Assembly: GCA_016200225.1 (NCBI GenBank)
Contig: JACQFD010000026.1
Coordinates: forward strand, 1 to 64,000
DNA: 64,000 bases
DNA from: Planctomycetota bacterium
GTDB taxonomy: Bacteria; Planctomycetota; UBA1135; JACQFD01
Reading direction: 5' to 3'
In this document: in pieces, positions 44,563-55,069 of the stretch
How positions within the stretch are numbered: position 1 is the first letter of the stretch
Layout of the letters: every line of letters begins with the position of its first letter
Position numbers and translations under genes: made by a program
The notes under the pieces: model-generated
What the model was told of the DNA's origin: nothing
The model's database searches: none
What the model saw: only the letters and a program-made list of their open reading frames with translations

Positions 44563-46623
44563 TTACGGTCCCAGAACGACTTCGTACGCGTCGGTCGACA
44601 CAAAATTCGACGTCGTGCCGTCCAATATGAACGCTTGGAAGAAAACGTGATAACCCACAATTGAATTATCGTTTGGAATCACGACGCTTTGTTTCGGATT
44701 CGGGTCCGAGGTGGAAATAACATATTCGCCGGACGCCAATAGTATGCATCCGGGCAAACCGACCGGTCCGCAGTCGAGCGGAAGCGGCACGCCGGCCCAA
44801 TTCGTGTTCGAATCTCCCGCCCAGAACCACGCGAGCGATCCCGCGCCGAATTTATCAATATCGATCACCAGTTGTTTATTAATGATCGGCGCCGATGTCG
44901 ATTCCCAGCTCAGCGACGGCGCGCCTGTCGGCGTGCCGAAAAGTTTGGGCCGGACGAAGTAATCGAAACCGTTCGTTAATATTGCCGTTCCGTTCGGAGT
45001 CGTTACAGTTACGTCGACGTAGCCCATGAACCCCGGCGCCGCGGGAAGCGCCGCGGAGATTTGCGTATCATTCACGATGCTGAACGTCGCATTCGCCGCT
45101 CCGAATTTGACCGCGGACGCGGACGTAAAATTCGCGCCGTTGATCAGTATCGTCGAACCGCCGTTGTTCGGCGCGAACGCCGGACTCACATTCGCGATGG
45201 TCGCCGGACAAAGCGGCGCGATGAACATCGCGTTCGGCACCGCCCCGGACGCGCCGGGAGTAAAACCGCCCCACGAAATCGCCCCCGCGGACGACATCGA
45301 AGGTAATATATCAAATGATCCGTAAACGCCGCCGATCGGCGTCGGCGCGCCCTGCGTCGCGACGTCGACGAAGCTTCCGTCCGGCTTATTTAATAATATT
45401 CGCTCGATCTGCGTGGTGTCGGGAAATTGTAATGTCATCCAGACCACGACGTTGCCCGCGTCGTCGATCGGCGTCACGGGGTTGCGCGAGTACGTGAGTC
45501 CATAACACTGCGCGCCGCCGATAGTATCATAAAACATCACTACTTTTCTCCACGCGCCCGGCGCGCCCGCGAACCAGCCGGAAGTGTAATTTCCGGGTCC
45601 GAGCATGACGTCGGCGAAAAATGTAATTTGTCCCAACGAATTCAAGCATGGCGCCTGAAAATCGACGTACGTGCCGCCGCCGGGAGTGGGATAGCCGTTT
45701 CTCACCATCCACGAAAAACCGTGCGCGCCTTTCATAATCAATCCGGCGCCGCCGAGGTTCGTGTACGCGCGAAAACAAATGGTTCCGGAATTATTAATTG
45801 CCGGAATTGGGCCGGTCGGAATGAACGTTCCGTCCACGAATCCGAGCGCCTCCGTCACAAGATATTGAAACGTGCCGCCTCCGGGCGCGGGATCGCCCAC
45901 GGCCGCCATTTTTGTAACAACGCCGGCGGTCCACCGGAGAATATCTACATTTCCGCCCGTTCGCGTCGCCGCGAATAGAACATCCTGCGGATCGTTCATC
46001 GAACCGGGGCCGATTTCCGTGATCGTGCCTCCGGCGGGCGACGGATCGCCGACGGCCGCGACCTTAACAAACGACGCCGACGCCGCTTTATAAAGAAACA
46101 GTCCGCGCGGCGAACTGCCTTGATAAATATCCGCAATGAAAAGAATGTCGCCGCCGGCATTGATCGCGGGAGCGAACATCGATCCTTCAAAAAAGCCCGC
46201 GAACTTGCCGCCGATCGGCGACGGATCGCCCGCGCTGCCCGGCTGACCGCTTCCGCCGCCGCCGCCGCTCCCGAATACAATTGGATGAATTCCCGTAGTA
46301 TCGGCCCAGAAGATTCCTTGATTATAAGCAGCTCCGGCGATTTGCGAAACGAACGCGATCTTACCATTTCCAACGCACGGCGACGGATCCATGAACGACA
46401 TCAAATTCAGCGTTCCGCCGCCCGGAACGGAATCATAATATTTGGCGGCCGCGTAGGGCCCGCAGGCGGTGCTCGCAAGCACCGGCGCGGAGCGGTTCGG
46501 CGGCGCGAGCGATTTGGAGATCGGCCCGGCGATTTTGTGTGTCGCATCGACACGCACGAATGCTTGAGTATTCGCAAGTCGCGGGATGGTTAATATTAAT
46601 AAAAGCGGGAGAAGTGGACGCAT
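44563..46623 (-). CDS. Secreted TIG-domain protein with the IPND C-terminal domain
   Basis: 686 residues from ATG 46623, where a signal peptide starts (MRPLLPLLLILTIPRLANTQ). Residues about 40-445 are made of repeats with a GDPSPIGGKF / GDPAPGGGTF-type turn (six or more copies), a propeller-like repeat seen in planctomycete and myxobacterial exported proteins. Residues about 445-535 are an IPT/TIG immunoglobulin-like domain (starts ATIANVSPAF, then GGSTILINGANF). The last 125 residues end with VVIPNDNSIVGYHVFFQAF, the same C-terminal signature as in the two flanking proteins. No enzyme motif; a binding or structural role outside the cell is likely. Confidence 0.75.
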   Translation of the reverse strand: MRPLLPLLLILTIPRLANTQAFVRVDATHKIAGPISKSLAPPNRSAPVLASTACGPYAAAKYYDSVPGGGTLNLMSFMDPSPCVGNGKIAFVSQIAGAAYNQGIFWADTTGIHPIVFGSGGGGGSGQPGSAGDPSPIGGKFAGFFEGSMFAPAINAGGDILFIADIYQGSSPRGLFLYKAASASFVKVAAVGDPSPAGGTITEIGPGSMNDPQDVLFAATRTGGNVDILRWTAGVVTKMAAVGDPAPGGGTFQYLVTEALGFVDGTFIPTGPIPAINNSGTICFRAYTNLGGAGLIMKGAHGFSWMVRNGYPTPGGGTYVDFQAPCLNSLGQITFFADVMLGPGNYTSGWFAGAPGAWRKVVMFYDTIGGAQCYGLTYSRNPVTPIDDAGNVVVWMTLQFPDTTQIERILLNKPDGSFVDVATQGAPTPIGGVYGSFDILPSMSSAGAISWGGFTPGASGAVPNAMFIAPLCPATIANVSPAFAPNNGGSTILINGANFTSASAVKFGAANATFSIVNDTQISAALPAAPGFMGYVDVTVTTPNGTAILTNGFDYFVRPKLFGTPTGAPSLSWESTSAPIINKQLVIDIDKFGAGSLAWFWAGDSNTNWAGVPLPLDCGPVGLPGCILLASGEYVISTSDPNPKQSVVIPNDNSIVGYHVFFQAFILDGTTSNFVSTDAYEVVLGP

Positions 46624-46904
46624 GTTGGATTCCAAATGTAGTAAGCCATTCCGGATCGCGTTCGCCAACGCGCCGATCCGGGCGGCCGCCGATTTGGATC
46701 ATTGCGATGCAATTCGGCGCCGCGAATCTCTCCTGCGCAACTCGCGCGCCCCCCGAGGCGCGGAATACCGCCGCGGTCGAGGGCTGCGCATGGATTCCTT
46801 CACGCGATGCGAAATTCGCGACAAATATAAAATTCCCCCTTGACGGAAATCAGCTTCTTCGTTGACGTAGCGAACCACCTACGGTTTCAGGAGCCGTGCA
46901 AAAC

Positions 46905-48818
46905 ATGAGTACCCCCCTCAAAAGAAATCTCGTCCCGCTGGCGATGCTGGCATCGATCCTGTGCGTTCCCTTTCAAGCGGCCGCGCAGGCGCCCAAAAAA
47001 GTTGTAACGCGCCGATGTACAAATAGGATCACGCTCGACGGATCCGGAAACATCGGTAACAAAGCTCCGGCGCCGGCGTTCAAGCTGCCGAAAGTCGATT
47101 TGAAGCTTTGTCTATCTGTAAATAAAGAAACCGGACAGGTCACTCAGGAGGTGGAATTCCGGAACAACGACGCCGCCAACGAACAACGCTTTCTTTTTTG
47201 TAATATGATCGAACTGAGCGCGGCCGCGGCGAATGTAAATATATCCAATGACTGCAACATGGGATTCAAGGGAGCGCCGGACAATAAATGGGTGTGCGTG
47301 ACCGTCGCGCCGCCGAAAATCGTCATGATGAAACCGGGTTATCATTTCGGTTGCATCGTCGTGGAGTTGAAGAAAAAAGGCGATCCCGCCGGGAAGGACG
47401 TTTTTAGAAATTCGCAGACGGGTCAAAGCGACGATTTCAAATGTAAGGAAGCGAAGGATTTTCAAGTCTGCTACGCCGACCTTTTTAATCTTAAAGTAGG
47501 CGGCATGGACGTAGCATTTGATACATCCAACTGCGCCAACTGTTTCGGTAAGAACAAAGGCATCAATTTCGCGGCGCCGAAACCGGGAGATCCCCCGCCG
47601 AACGCGCTCGCCACCGGTTTCTGGATCATGTCCGACGTGCCCGTGACCGATCCATTTATTCAATGGCAGGAATTCGACGGCACGATGCACGCGCCCGATT
47701 ACGTTCCGATCGACAGCGAGCTGACCCTGCCGAGCCAGTTTCCGTTGAACATTCCCGAAATGAACAAAGCGACGCCGGGGCTCGTTCCGCCGAATTGTTA
47801 TAGTCAGGATCTCGATTTATGGGATATACAAACGATGTCGGCCGAGGATACGACGCTGACCGACGTATTGTTCATTCCGTTCGTCGATTTCGATCCGTTC
47901 GGAATCGTCGTGCAGCCCGATGTGTATCATGTCGGGATCGAGGGCGGCTCGATGGATTATGCGAATTTACTATTCGCGTTCAACACCGGCATGCCGGTGC
48001 CCGAGGGAACGCGGCTGCCGTTCTCCGTCGGCGCGATCGACGCGTTCGATCTTAATAATGAATTCTGGGAGGAGGACGGATTGCTGATTCAGGACACCGT
48101 GCCTCCGCACGCGCTTTCGCACAGCGAAATGAATCCATCGCCGGGAATTTTGGAAGTTAGCATTACGGCCGAGGATGTTACAACTTCTCCGCTCGCCGCC
48201 GATTTTTTCTATTCGCTCGACGGCGGCGCCACGTGGCTCTCGGAGCCGCTCGACGCGACCCTCGATCCCTTCGACGAACCCTCGACGAACGAATTTCACG
48301 CGTCGATCGCGGTGCCGACCGATCCGAATCAATCGATCGTGTTCTTTTATCAAGTTCAGGATTCGGTCATGAATAATGCTTATATCGGACCCGGCACGAT
48401 GGCATTATTACAAATGATCGGGACGGGCACGCCCGGCTGCGCGGGCGCGCATCACCTTTGCGCGAACGTTCCGCCGAAGATCGGCGCCGCCGATTTTCAG
48501 TTAAAATGCGACAACGCGCCTCCGGCGGCGTGCGGAATCAGTATTATTACGGATAAAATGCTCGATCCGGGCGCCGATCCATTCGGCCTCGGCGTGATGT
48601 TCCATATCGATTTATTAGGTTCGTCGCAAATGTATGCATTCGACATGGCATGCCGCCCTGTCAACATGGGCCTCGCGACCGTTCCGATTCCAAATGATCC
48701 GAACTTGAGCGGGCAGACGTTTTTCGCGCAATCGTTCTGGTTTTGGAATAACAATTGCCAACCGTCCCCGTCGGGCGTGAGCTCGTCGAACGCGCTTGTG
48801 ATTCCGGTCTCGGACTGA
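46905..48818 (+). CDS. Secreted protein with the IPND C-terminal domain
   Basis: 637 residues from ATG 46905; the CAGGAG ribosome-binding site at 46889 is at the right distance for it and too close for a GTG at 46896. Residues 1-27 are a signal peptide. The N-terminal part (30-220) has four or more Cys residues that may form disulfides; the middle (400-500) resembles a beta-sandwich, with a FFYSLDGGATWLS turn. The last 130 residues start GTGTPGCAG and end TVPIPNDPNLSGQTFFAQSF, the shared C-terminal domain. Function unknown. Divergent from the TIG protein. Confidence 0.7.
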   Translation: MSTPLKRNLVPLAMLASILCVPFQAAAQAPKKVVTRRCTNRITLDGSGNIGNKAPAPAFKLPKVDLKLCLSVNKETGQVTQEVEFRNNDAANEQRFLFCNMIELSAAAANVNISNDCNMGFKGAPDNKWVCVTVAPPKIVMMKPGYHFGCIVVELKKKGDPAGKDVFRNSQTGQSDDFKCKEAKDFQVCYADLFNLKVGGMDVAFDTSNCANCFGKNKGINFAAPKPGDPPPNALATGFWIMSDVPVTDPFIQWQEFDGTMHAPDYVPIDSELTLPSQFPLNIPEMNKATPGLVPPNCYSQDLDLWDIQTMSAEDTTLTDVLFIPFVDFDPFGIVVQPDVYHVGIEGGSMDYANLLFAFNTGMPVPEGTRLPFSVGAIDAFDLNNEFWEEDGLLIQDTVPPHALSHSEMNPSPGILEVSITAEDVTTSPLAADFFYSLDGGATWLSEPLDATLDPFDEPSTNEFHASIAVPTDPNQSIVFFYQVQDSVMNNAYIGPGTMALLQMIGTGTPGCAGAHHLCANVPPKIGAADFQLKCDNAPPAACGISIITDKMLDPGADPFGLGVMFHIDLLGSSQMYAFDMACRPVNMGLATVPIPNDPNLSGQTFFAQSFWFWNNNCQPSPSGVSSSNALVIPVSD

Positions 48819-48935
48819 ACGCGGCGTTTCGTTTACAAAAAACCCGCGGGCGTCGCGCAATGCGGCGTTCGCGGGAATTTCGTGCGCGCCGCTGAAACAA
48901 ATCGCGGGGTCGCCGCGTAAAGCGCGCGGTGGCCC

Positions 48936-50564
48936 ATGAAAATCCCCTATGACTCGTTGTTTCCTACTTTCAGCTCGGCGTTCGCATTCATTTCGAATCT
49001 GACGCGCGCGTGGCGCCGGCGCGGCATCCTGATCGCGCTCGCGGCGGCGGGCGCGTTTATTTGTTATAAATCCGGACGCTGGGCGCTGAACGGCGGTTTG
49101 TTTCCGCAGGTGCCCGCCGGAAATGTAGGCATTTTATTAAGGAAACACGGGCGGTTGCTTCCAGCGGGGCAGGTCGTCGCGCCGAATATCAAACCGGGCG
49201 AGGAACCGTATCAAGGCATCCAGCAGGATGTGTTATCTTCAGGCTGGTATCCCGGATATCAACCGTGGGAATGGGAATGGCGATATCTGCCGCAGACGGT
49301 CGTTCCAAATGATAACATTGGAGTCTTAATAAGATGTTTCGGCGAGGATCTTCCGGACGGACAGGTGTTCGCCGACGAGAATGCCGACGATGATACAAAA
49401 GGAATCCTGCGCCGCGGTCCGTTGCGAAAAATTCTCGAGCCCGGTTCGCACGCGATTAATTTATATGCTTACGATGTGCGCATTTTTCCGACGCGTTCCG
49501 TCGGCCCCGGCCAGATCGGCGTCATTTGCCAACGCTACGGAAACATGCCGAAGGACGCGAAGGCGTTTCTATCCGAACCGGGCGAACGAGGAGTACAAAA
49601 AGTTGGACTCGCGCCGGGGACCCATTCCATCAATCCGCTCGCGGAGGAAGTGCGCGTCGTTTCGCGGCAATCGAACCGCCTCGATCTCGGTTATGCCGGG
49701 CGCGTGCGCTTTCCGTCGAGCGACGGATTTGAAGTATCGGTCACCGGCACGGTCGAGTGGAGTTTACAAGACAGCCAGGTTCCGCTCGTTTATGTTAAAT
49801 TCGGCGACACGGAAAGCACCGAAAAGAAATTGATACTTCCCGCCGCGCGCGCGAAAAGTAGAATTCAAGGATCGCGCAAGACGGCCCGCGAATTCATCAG
49901 CGGCGCGACGCGCCAGACGTTTCAGGACGAGTTCGCAAAGGATCTCCACGCGCTGATCGAACCGGAGGGCATCAAGGTGCATTCCGTACTGATCAGCGGC
50001 ATCGTGCCGCCGGACGAAATCGCGAAACCCATCCGCGATCGTGAAATATCATTATTGGAACAGGAACAATTCCAAAAGGAAATGTTTACAGAAACGGGAC
50101 GCGCGGAGCTCGCGAGCCAGACGGAATTGCAAAAACGCCCGGCTCTCGTCTCGAAAGCACGCCAGAAGAGCATCGAGGCGATCTCCGAAGCGAAACGTCT
50201 GCAGGAAGTGGAATGGATACAAGCGAAAAGCGGCCTCGAAGTGGCGAGGCTCGAAAAAGACGCCGCGGCGAAACAAGCCGAGTCCGTCCGCTCGACGGGC
50301 GCGGCGGACGCCGAGATCGGTAAACTACAAATGGAAGGCGAAGCAAACGCGCTCAAGTCGAAAGTCGAGGCGCTGGGCGGCGGTTCCGCGTTCGCGCGAA
50401 CGACACTACTCGAGAAACTCGCGCCGAAACTTACCAATATCATGACGCGGCCCGACGGCGCGTTCCTGACGCTGCTCCGCGATCTCGTGCCGCGCGAAAA
50501 GCCGGTCGCGAATAATAATATAAACACTGACGCGGCGAATCTTAAGATCGCGGAGGCTCGCTAA
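48936..50564 (+). CDS. Membrane-anchored SPFH protein with three tandem entry modules (first of pair)
   Basis: 542 residues. A membrane helix (29-44) after a 28-residue N-terminus; then three copies of a 50-60 residue beta module with the pattern G-x-(V/I)-G-(V/I)-x4-G-x3-P, later KG(I/V), and PG-x-H-x-(I)-N (about 61-118, 127-185, 191-241); then an SPFH/band 7 core (about 250-365, including REFISGATRQTFQDEF), a long Glu/Lys/Ala helix (370-475) and a short C-terminal part. The module is what normally occurs once at the start of an SPFH domain. SPFH proteins such as HflK/C and flotillin form membrane cages. The stop overlaps the next SPFH gene start by one base (TAATG), so the two are probably subunits of one complex. 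Confidence 0.8.
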   Translation: MKIPYDSLFPTFSSAFAFISNLTRAWRRRGILIALAAAGAFICYKSGRWALNGGLFPQVPAGNVGILLRKHGRLLPAGQVVAPNIKPGEEPYQGIQQDVLSSGWYPGYQPWEWEWRYLPQTVVPNDNIGVLIRCFGEDLPDGQVFADENADDDTKGILRRGPLRKILEPGSHAINLYAYDVRIFPTRSVGPGQIGVICQRYGNMPKDAKAFLSEPGERGVQKVGLAPGTHSINPLAEEVRVVSRQSNRLDLGYAGRVRFPSSDGFEVSVTGTVEWSLQDSQVPLVYVKFGDTESTEKKLILPAARAKSRIQGSRKTAREFISGATRQTFQDEFAKDLHALIEPEGIKVHSVLISGIVPPDEIAKPIRDREISLLEQEQFQKEMFTETGRAELASQTELQKRPALVSKARQKSIEAISEAKRLQEVEWIQAKSGLEVARLEKDAAAKQAESVRSTGAADAEIGKLQMEGEANALKSKVEALGGGSAFARTTLLEKLAPKLTNIMTRPDGAFLTLLRDLVPREKPVANNNINTDAANLKIAEAR

Positions 50565-52069
50565 TGTTCCGATACCTACGAAAACACTGGTTTCTATCCG
50601 TTCTTGTATTGTTATTATTCGTTTTCTCCGGCTACGGAGTTTATTGGAACGCGTCGGCCGTGTTCATCGGCCCCGACGAATTCGGCGTCGTGGTTGCGCA
50701 CTTCGGCCAGCCGCTGACACCGGGCCAGGTACTCGCGGGACCGGGGCAAAAAGGCGTGCGCGAACAAGTACTCGGACCGGGGTCTCATGAAATCCATCCA
50801 TTCGTGGAAACCGTCGAGCGTTTTCCAATTATTCATATTCTGCCCGGCACGGATAAAGTAAATGAACAGGGCAAACTCGTGCCGCTCACGAAACCCGAGG
50901 TTGGAATTGTTACATCGCTCGCGGGCCGCCCCCTGAAACAGGGCGATTTTCTCGCCAATCCCGGCGAGAAAGGTATATTAAAGAAAGTGCTGGTGCCCGG
51001 GCGCTACGCGCTCAATCCGTATGCTTACAAAATCGAACGGAGCGAAGCTACCATTATCGACGCGGGCTCCGTCGGCGTCGTCACGCACCTCGTCGGTACG
51101 CTCGCGACGGCGGATTTGGTAAAAGCCGGCGAACGAGGCGTGCTCGAGGATCCGATCCCGCCAGGACTCTATTGGTTAAATCCAAAGGAATTTCACGTTA
51201 CTACCATTAAAGTCGGATATCAGGAAATCGCGTTCGAGAGCGGCGATTCGATAACATTTCCGTCGAAGGACGGCGATACGATCAAAATCGACGCGACCGT
51301 GGTCTGGGGCATCATGCCCGGCGACGCGCCGCATATCGTTAAACAATTCGGATCCGAAAAGGCCGTCGTCGACAACGCCATCAAACCTCAGGCAGAATCC
51401 AAGGCGCGCGTCGCGGGAAGTAATTATCGTTCGCGCGAATTCGTCGAAGGCGATTCCCGCGAGCGCTTCCAAGAGGAGTTTTTTCATAAACTTCGCGACG
51501 AGCTTGAAACCAAACACGTCCGCGTGCTGCTCGCGCTCGTTCGCAATATTGAAGTGCCCGAAGCCGTCCGCAAACCCATACAATTATCGAAAATCGCCGT
51601 CGAGGAGGAATTAACCAATCGCGTCCGAACGGAAACGGCGAAAGTACAGACCCAATTGAATGAAATCCGCGCGACGGTCGAAATCGAATCCGTGAAAGTG
51701 CGCGCGGAAACCGAAAAACTCGCCCTCGAAGAAGCGTCGCGCGGAACGGCGGAGGCCGCGCGCCTGCAGGCCGAGACGAAAGTTAAAGTATCCGAGATGG
51801 ACGCCGAGGCCGCAAAACTGCGCGGCGAATCCAAGAAAGTCCTCGGCATCGCAACGGCCGAAGTCGCCGCCATGCACGGACATAACAATTCCGAAGCCCT
51901 GCGCAAACGATTCGAACCCTTCGGCGACGCGAACGCGTACGGATTATGGCGTTTCGCGGAATCGCTCGCCGACAATCTTAAAATTGAGATTCGCGACGCG
52001 CAGCCGGCCGCTCCCGGCGCGGACGCGGAATTGTTAAAGCAATTGAAAGCACTGTCGGGAAGCAAATAG
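50564..52069 (+). CDS. Membrane-anchored SPFH protein with three tandem entry modules (second of pair)
   Basis: 501 residues. Membrane helix at 9-27, then three entry modules (about 38-88, 112-165 and 169-218; compare EFGVVVAHFGQPLTPGQVLA, EVGIVTSLAGRPLKQGDFLA and SVGVVTHLVGT), an SPFH core (225-335, with REFVEGDSRERFQEEF), a coiled-coil helix (340-435) and a C-terminal region with RFEPFGDANAYGLWRFAESL. It has the same layout as the gene before it but differs throughout, as expected for paralogous partners of HflK/HflC type. In modules one and two the PG-x-(H/Y) turn is perfect; module three has PPGLYWLNP, which leads into the core as in standard SPFH proteins. There are no protease genes next to it. 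Confidence 0.8.
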   Translation: MFRYLRKHWFLSVLVLLLFVFSGYGVYWNASAVFIGPDEFGVVVAHFGQPLTPGQVLAGPGQKGVREQVLGPGSHEIHPFVETVERFPIIHILPGTDKVNEQGKLVPLTKPEVGIVTSLAGRPLKQGDFLANPGEKGILKKVLVPGRYALNPYAYKIERSEATIIDAGSVGVVTHLVGTLATADLVKAGERGVLEDPIPPGLYWLNPKEFHVTTIKVGYQEIAFESGDSITFPSKDGDTIKIDATVVWGIMPGDAPHIVKQFGSEKAVVDNAIKPQAESKARVAGSNYRSREFVEGDSRERFQEEFFHKLRDELETKHVRVLLALVRNIEVPEAVRKPIQLSKIAVEEELTNRVRTETAKVQTQLNEIRATVEIESVKVRAETEKLALEEASRGTAEAARLQAETKVKVSEMDAEAAKLRGESKKVLGIATAEVAAMHGHNNSEALRKRFEPFGDANAYGLWRFAESLADNLKIEIRDAQPAAPGADAELLKQLKALSGSK

Positions 52070-52107
52070 TGCTCTGGCGCCGCTGGGCGCTTTTCGCTCA
52101 CGCCGCG

Positions 52108-52200
52108 AGGCGCTTGCGCTGCGCGCGCCGCGAATTGTACTCTTGCGCCGTCAGGCGCTTGCGCTGCGCGCGCGGCGAATTGTACTCTTGCGCTGCGCGC
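52108..52200 (+). repeat. Two-copy 45-bp tandem repeat after the SPFH operon
   Basis: The unit starting AGGCGCTTGCGCTGCGCGCG at 52108 is repeated at 52153 with few changes, both containing GCGAATTGTACTCTTGCG, and a partial third copy of the GCTGCGCGCGCCGCG part follows at 52192. It is very GC-rich and non-coding. Confidence 0.8.
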
Positions 52201-52227
52201 GCCGCGTGCCCTGCGCGGGCGGCGAGG

Positions 52228-52357
52228 TGTGCGCTCGACGGGTTGGGTCGGCGGCTCAGACAAGTGCTCGGCAATAGTAAGAATGTCGGCCGCGACGCGG
52301 CCGACATTCTTACTATTGCCTGCGCAACTCGCCGCGACCCAACCCATCGAGCGCACA
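52228..52357. repeat. Nested long inverted repeat A
   Basis: Inner palindrome: perfect 25-bp arms (52270-52294 and 52296-52320) around a single base. Outer arms: TGTGCGCTCGA-(C/T)-GGGTTGGGTCG, 22 of 23 bases matched, at 52228-52250 and 52335-52357. It lies between convergent genes and has no T run after the stem. Frames crossing it are open on both strands but mirror each other and are not coding. Confidence 0.85.
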
Positions 52358-52544
52358 GCGGGGGGATTACTGGCGGGGGGCGGGGCCGGGGCGCCCCACA
52401 CCCGCGGCGAAGGCGACGCCCCGTCGCGTCGAGCGTGTGGTTCTCGCTTTCGTGTGCGTCGCGACAGGGCGTGGCCGGAGCATCGCCGCTGCGCCGCGCC
52501 GCGGAGCCCGCCGCTCGCATTGACATAATTATATTTACTCTTTA

Positions 52545-52580
52545 TGAAAAAAAAGACGGACCTTTCGGCCCGTCTCTTTT
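52545..52580 (-). terminator. Rho-independent terminator of the subtilase gene
   Basis: On the minus strand AGACGGGCC, a GAAA loop and GGTCCGTCT (one mismatch) are followed by eight T, 18 bases after the stop at 52598. Confidence 0.88.
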
Positions 52581-52597
52581 CAACAAAAGACTATTCT

Positions 52598-53992
<1,395 letters not shown>

Positions 53993-54107
53993 TGCAGTCT
54001 TAACTCCTGAAAAGAGGTGTTGGGACAGTCATTGAACGGATACCCGGATCAGTCCGGTTCCTTGATTATTCCAAAAAATACGAATGAACCATACGTTTCG
54101 CAGGTTC

Positions 54108-55010
54108 TCAGCCGGACGATGCGGTCTCGAATGGCACGACATCCGATGAGGACATCGCCGCTTCGAGTTGAGCATTGACAATTCCATTGTTTATTGGCCC
54201 GTCTATTTGCGTCTCAATTGGCGCGGACTCGATCAATGGTGAAGCCGCGGCCGGGGCCGGGCCCGCGACGGCGGCGGCCTCCATTGCTAATAATTCATTT
54301 CCATCGAAAATTGCCATGAGTTGGACGCGAAGAGATTCGAGTTTTTCTTTCGGAAGTTCCGCGACTTCGATTCGAAATGTTTCCTTCGAACGCGGAAACG
54401 ACATTATTAAATAATCGCGATCCTCCTCGGTGCAGGTGCGCACGACCTTCAATCGACGATGCCGCAACATCAGTAGCGAAACGAGGAATTTCAATTCATG
54501 GAACCGCTGCTCCTTCGATGCGAGCAGTTGTTTGAAAACTTCCGTCAGTGAAATCAAATCGAGGCGCGGTTTTTTCGGCGCTTCCTCATGCAACGTGCGC
54601 CATGTGATATCCTCGGATCCGCGCGTCCGCTTTTGATAACAAACGCCGCATCGGTCGAGTCGAAGGAAGGACGGGCCGTCGTCGTCGCTCGAGGAAACAC
54701 TGCCAGAGGAAACACCGCTCAAGACCTCGAATTCAACAATTCCAAGTGTAGAAAAGACGAGACTTCCATTTTCGAAAGTCCGCGCACACGCCGAACATTG
54801 GCGTCCGCGCCGCACAATTTTCCACGCCCCCGGCTGCGAACCGCTCGAGCCCGAGGGAAGTCCGGCGGATTTCTTAGAAAAATGCGGCGCCGCGGCCCCG
54901 GCGAATTGCGCCACGCCGCGATTCGTTGCAGTTAGGTTCGAATCCGTCGTTTGCGCTTTTGAAACCGCGGACGCCGTTATCTCCGCGGTTTGTGTTGTAA
55001 GAGTCTTCAC
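54108..55010 (-). CDS. Unknown protein with two CxxC zinc-binding-like pairs
   Basis: 300 residues. The first 55 are Ser/Thr/Ala-rich. CSACARTF (about 73-80) and DRCGVCYQ (about 119-126) are two CxxC pairs that could form one zinc ribbon. Residues 140-235 are a conserved-looking alpha/beta part (WRTLHEEAPKKP, ISLTEVFKQLLASKEQRF, RDYLIMSFPR); the tail after 240 is low complexity. I associate this layout with an unnamed planctomycete family but could not name a function. Acidic DDD and Ser runs separate the two Cys pairs. Confidence 0.55.
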   Translation of the reverse strand: MKTLTTQTAEITASAVSKAQTTDSNLTATNRGVAQFAGAAAPHFSKKSAGLPSGSSGSQPGAWKIVRRGRQCSACARTFENGSLVFSTLGIVEFEVLSGVSSGSVSSSDDDGPSFLRLDRCGVCYQKRTRGSEDITWRTLHEEAPKKPRLDLISLTEVFKQLLASKEQRFHELKFLVSLLMLRHRRLKVVRTCTEEDRDYLIMSFPRSKETFRIEVAELPKEKLESLRVQLMAIFDGNELLAMEAAAVAGPAPAAASPLIESAPIETQIDGPINNGIVNAQLEAAMSSSDVVPFETASSG

Positions 55011-55069
55011 GTTCGAGGATGAGTATGATCCCGCGCAATTGAAGTTTCAAAAAGTAAATGACTCTTTTT

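Noticed and set aside
39522..46871. The string GTTGACGTAGC occurring at 39522 and at 46861, upstream of two genes
   Set aside because: An 11-base repeat is expected many times by chance in 64 kb, and the flanks do not match.
52108..52200. Possible CRISPR repeat
   Set aside because: Direct head-to-tail units with no spacers, only two full copies, and no cas gene in the window.
52098..52528. Open frames on both strands across palindrome A
   Set aside because: The two translations mirror each other because of the palindrome; low-complexity Arg/Ala/Pro composition indicates non-coding DNA.
54935..54945. GGTTCGAATCC, a tRNA T-loop-like string
   Set aside because: It lies inside the coding frame of the protein at 54108-55010, and no acceptor stem, D arm or anticodon arm can be drawn around it.
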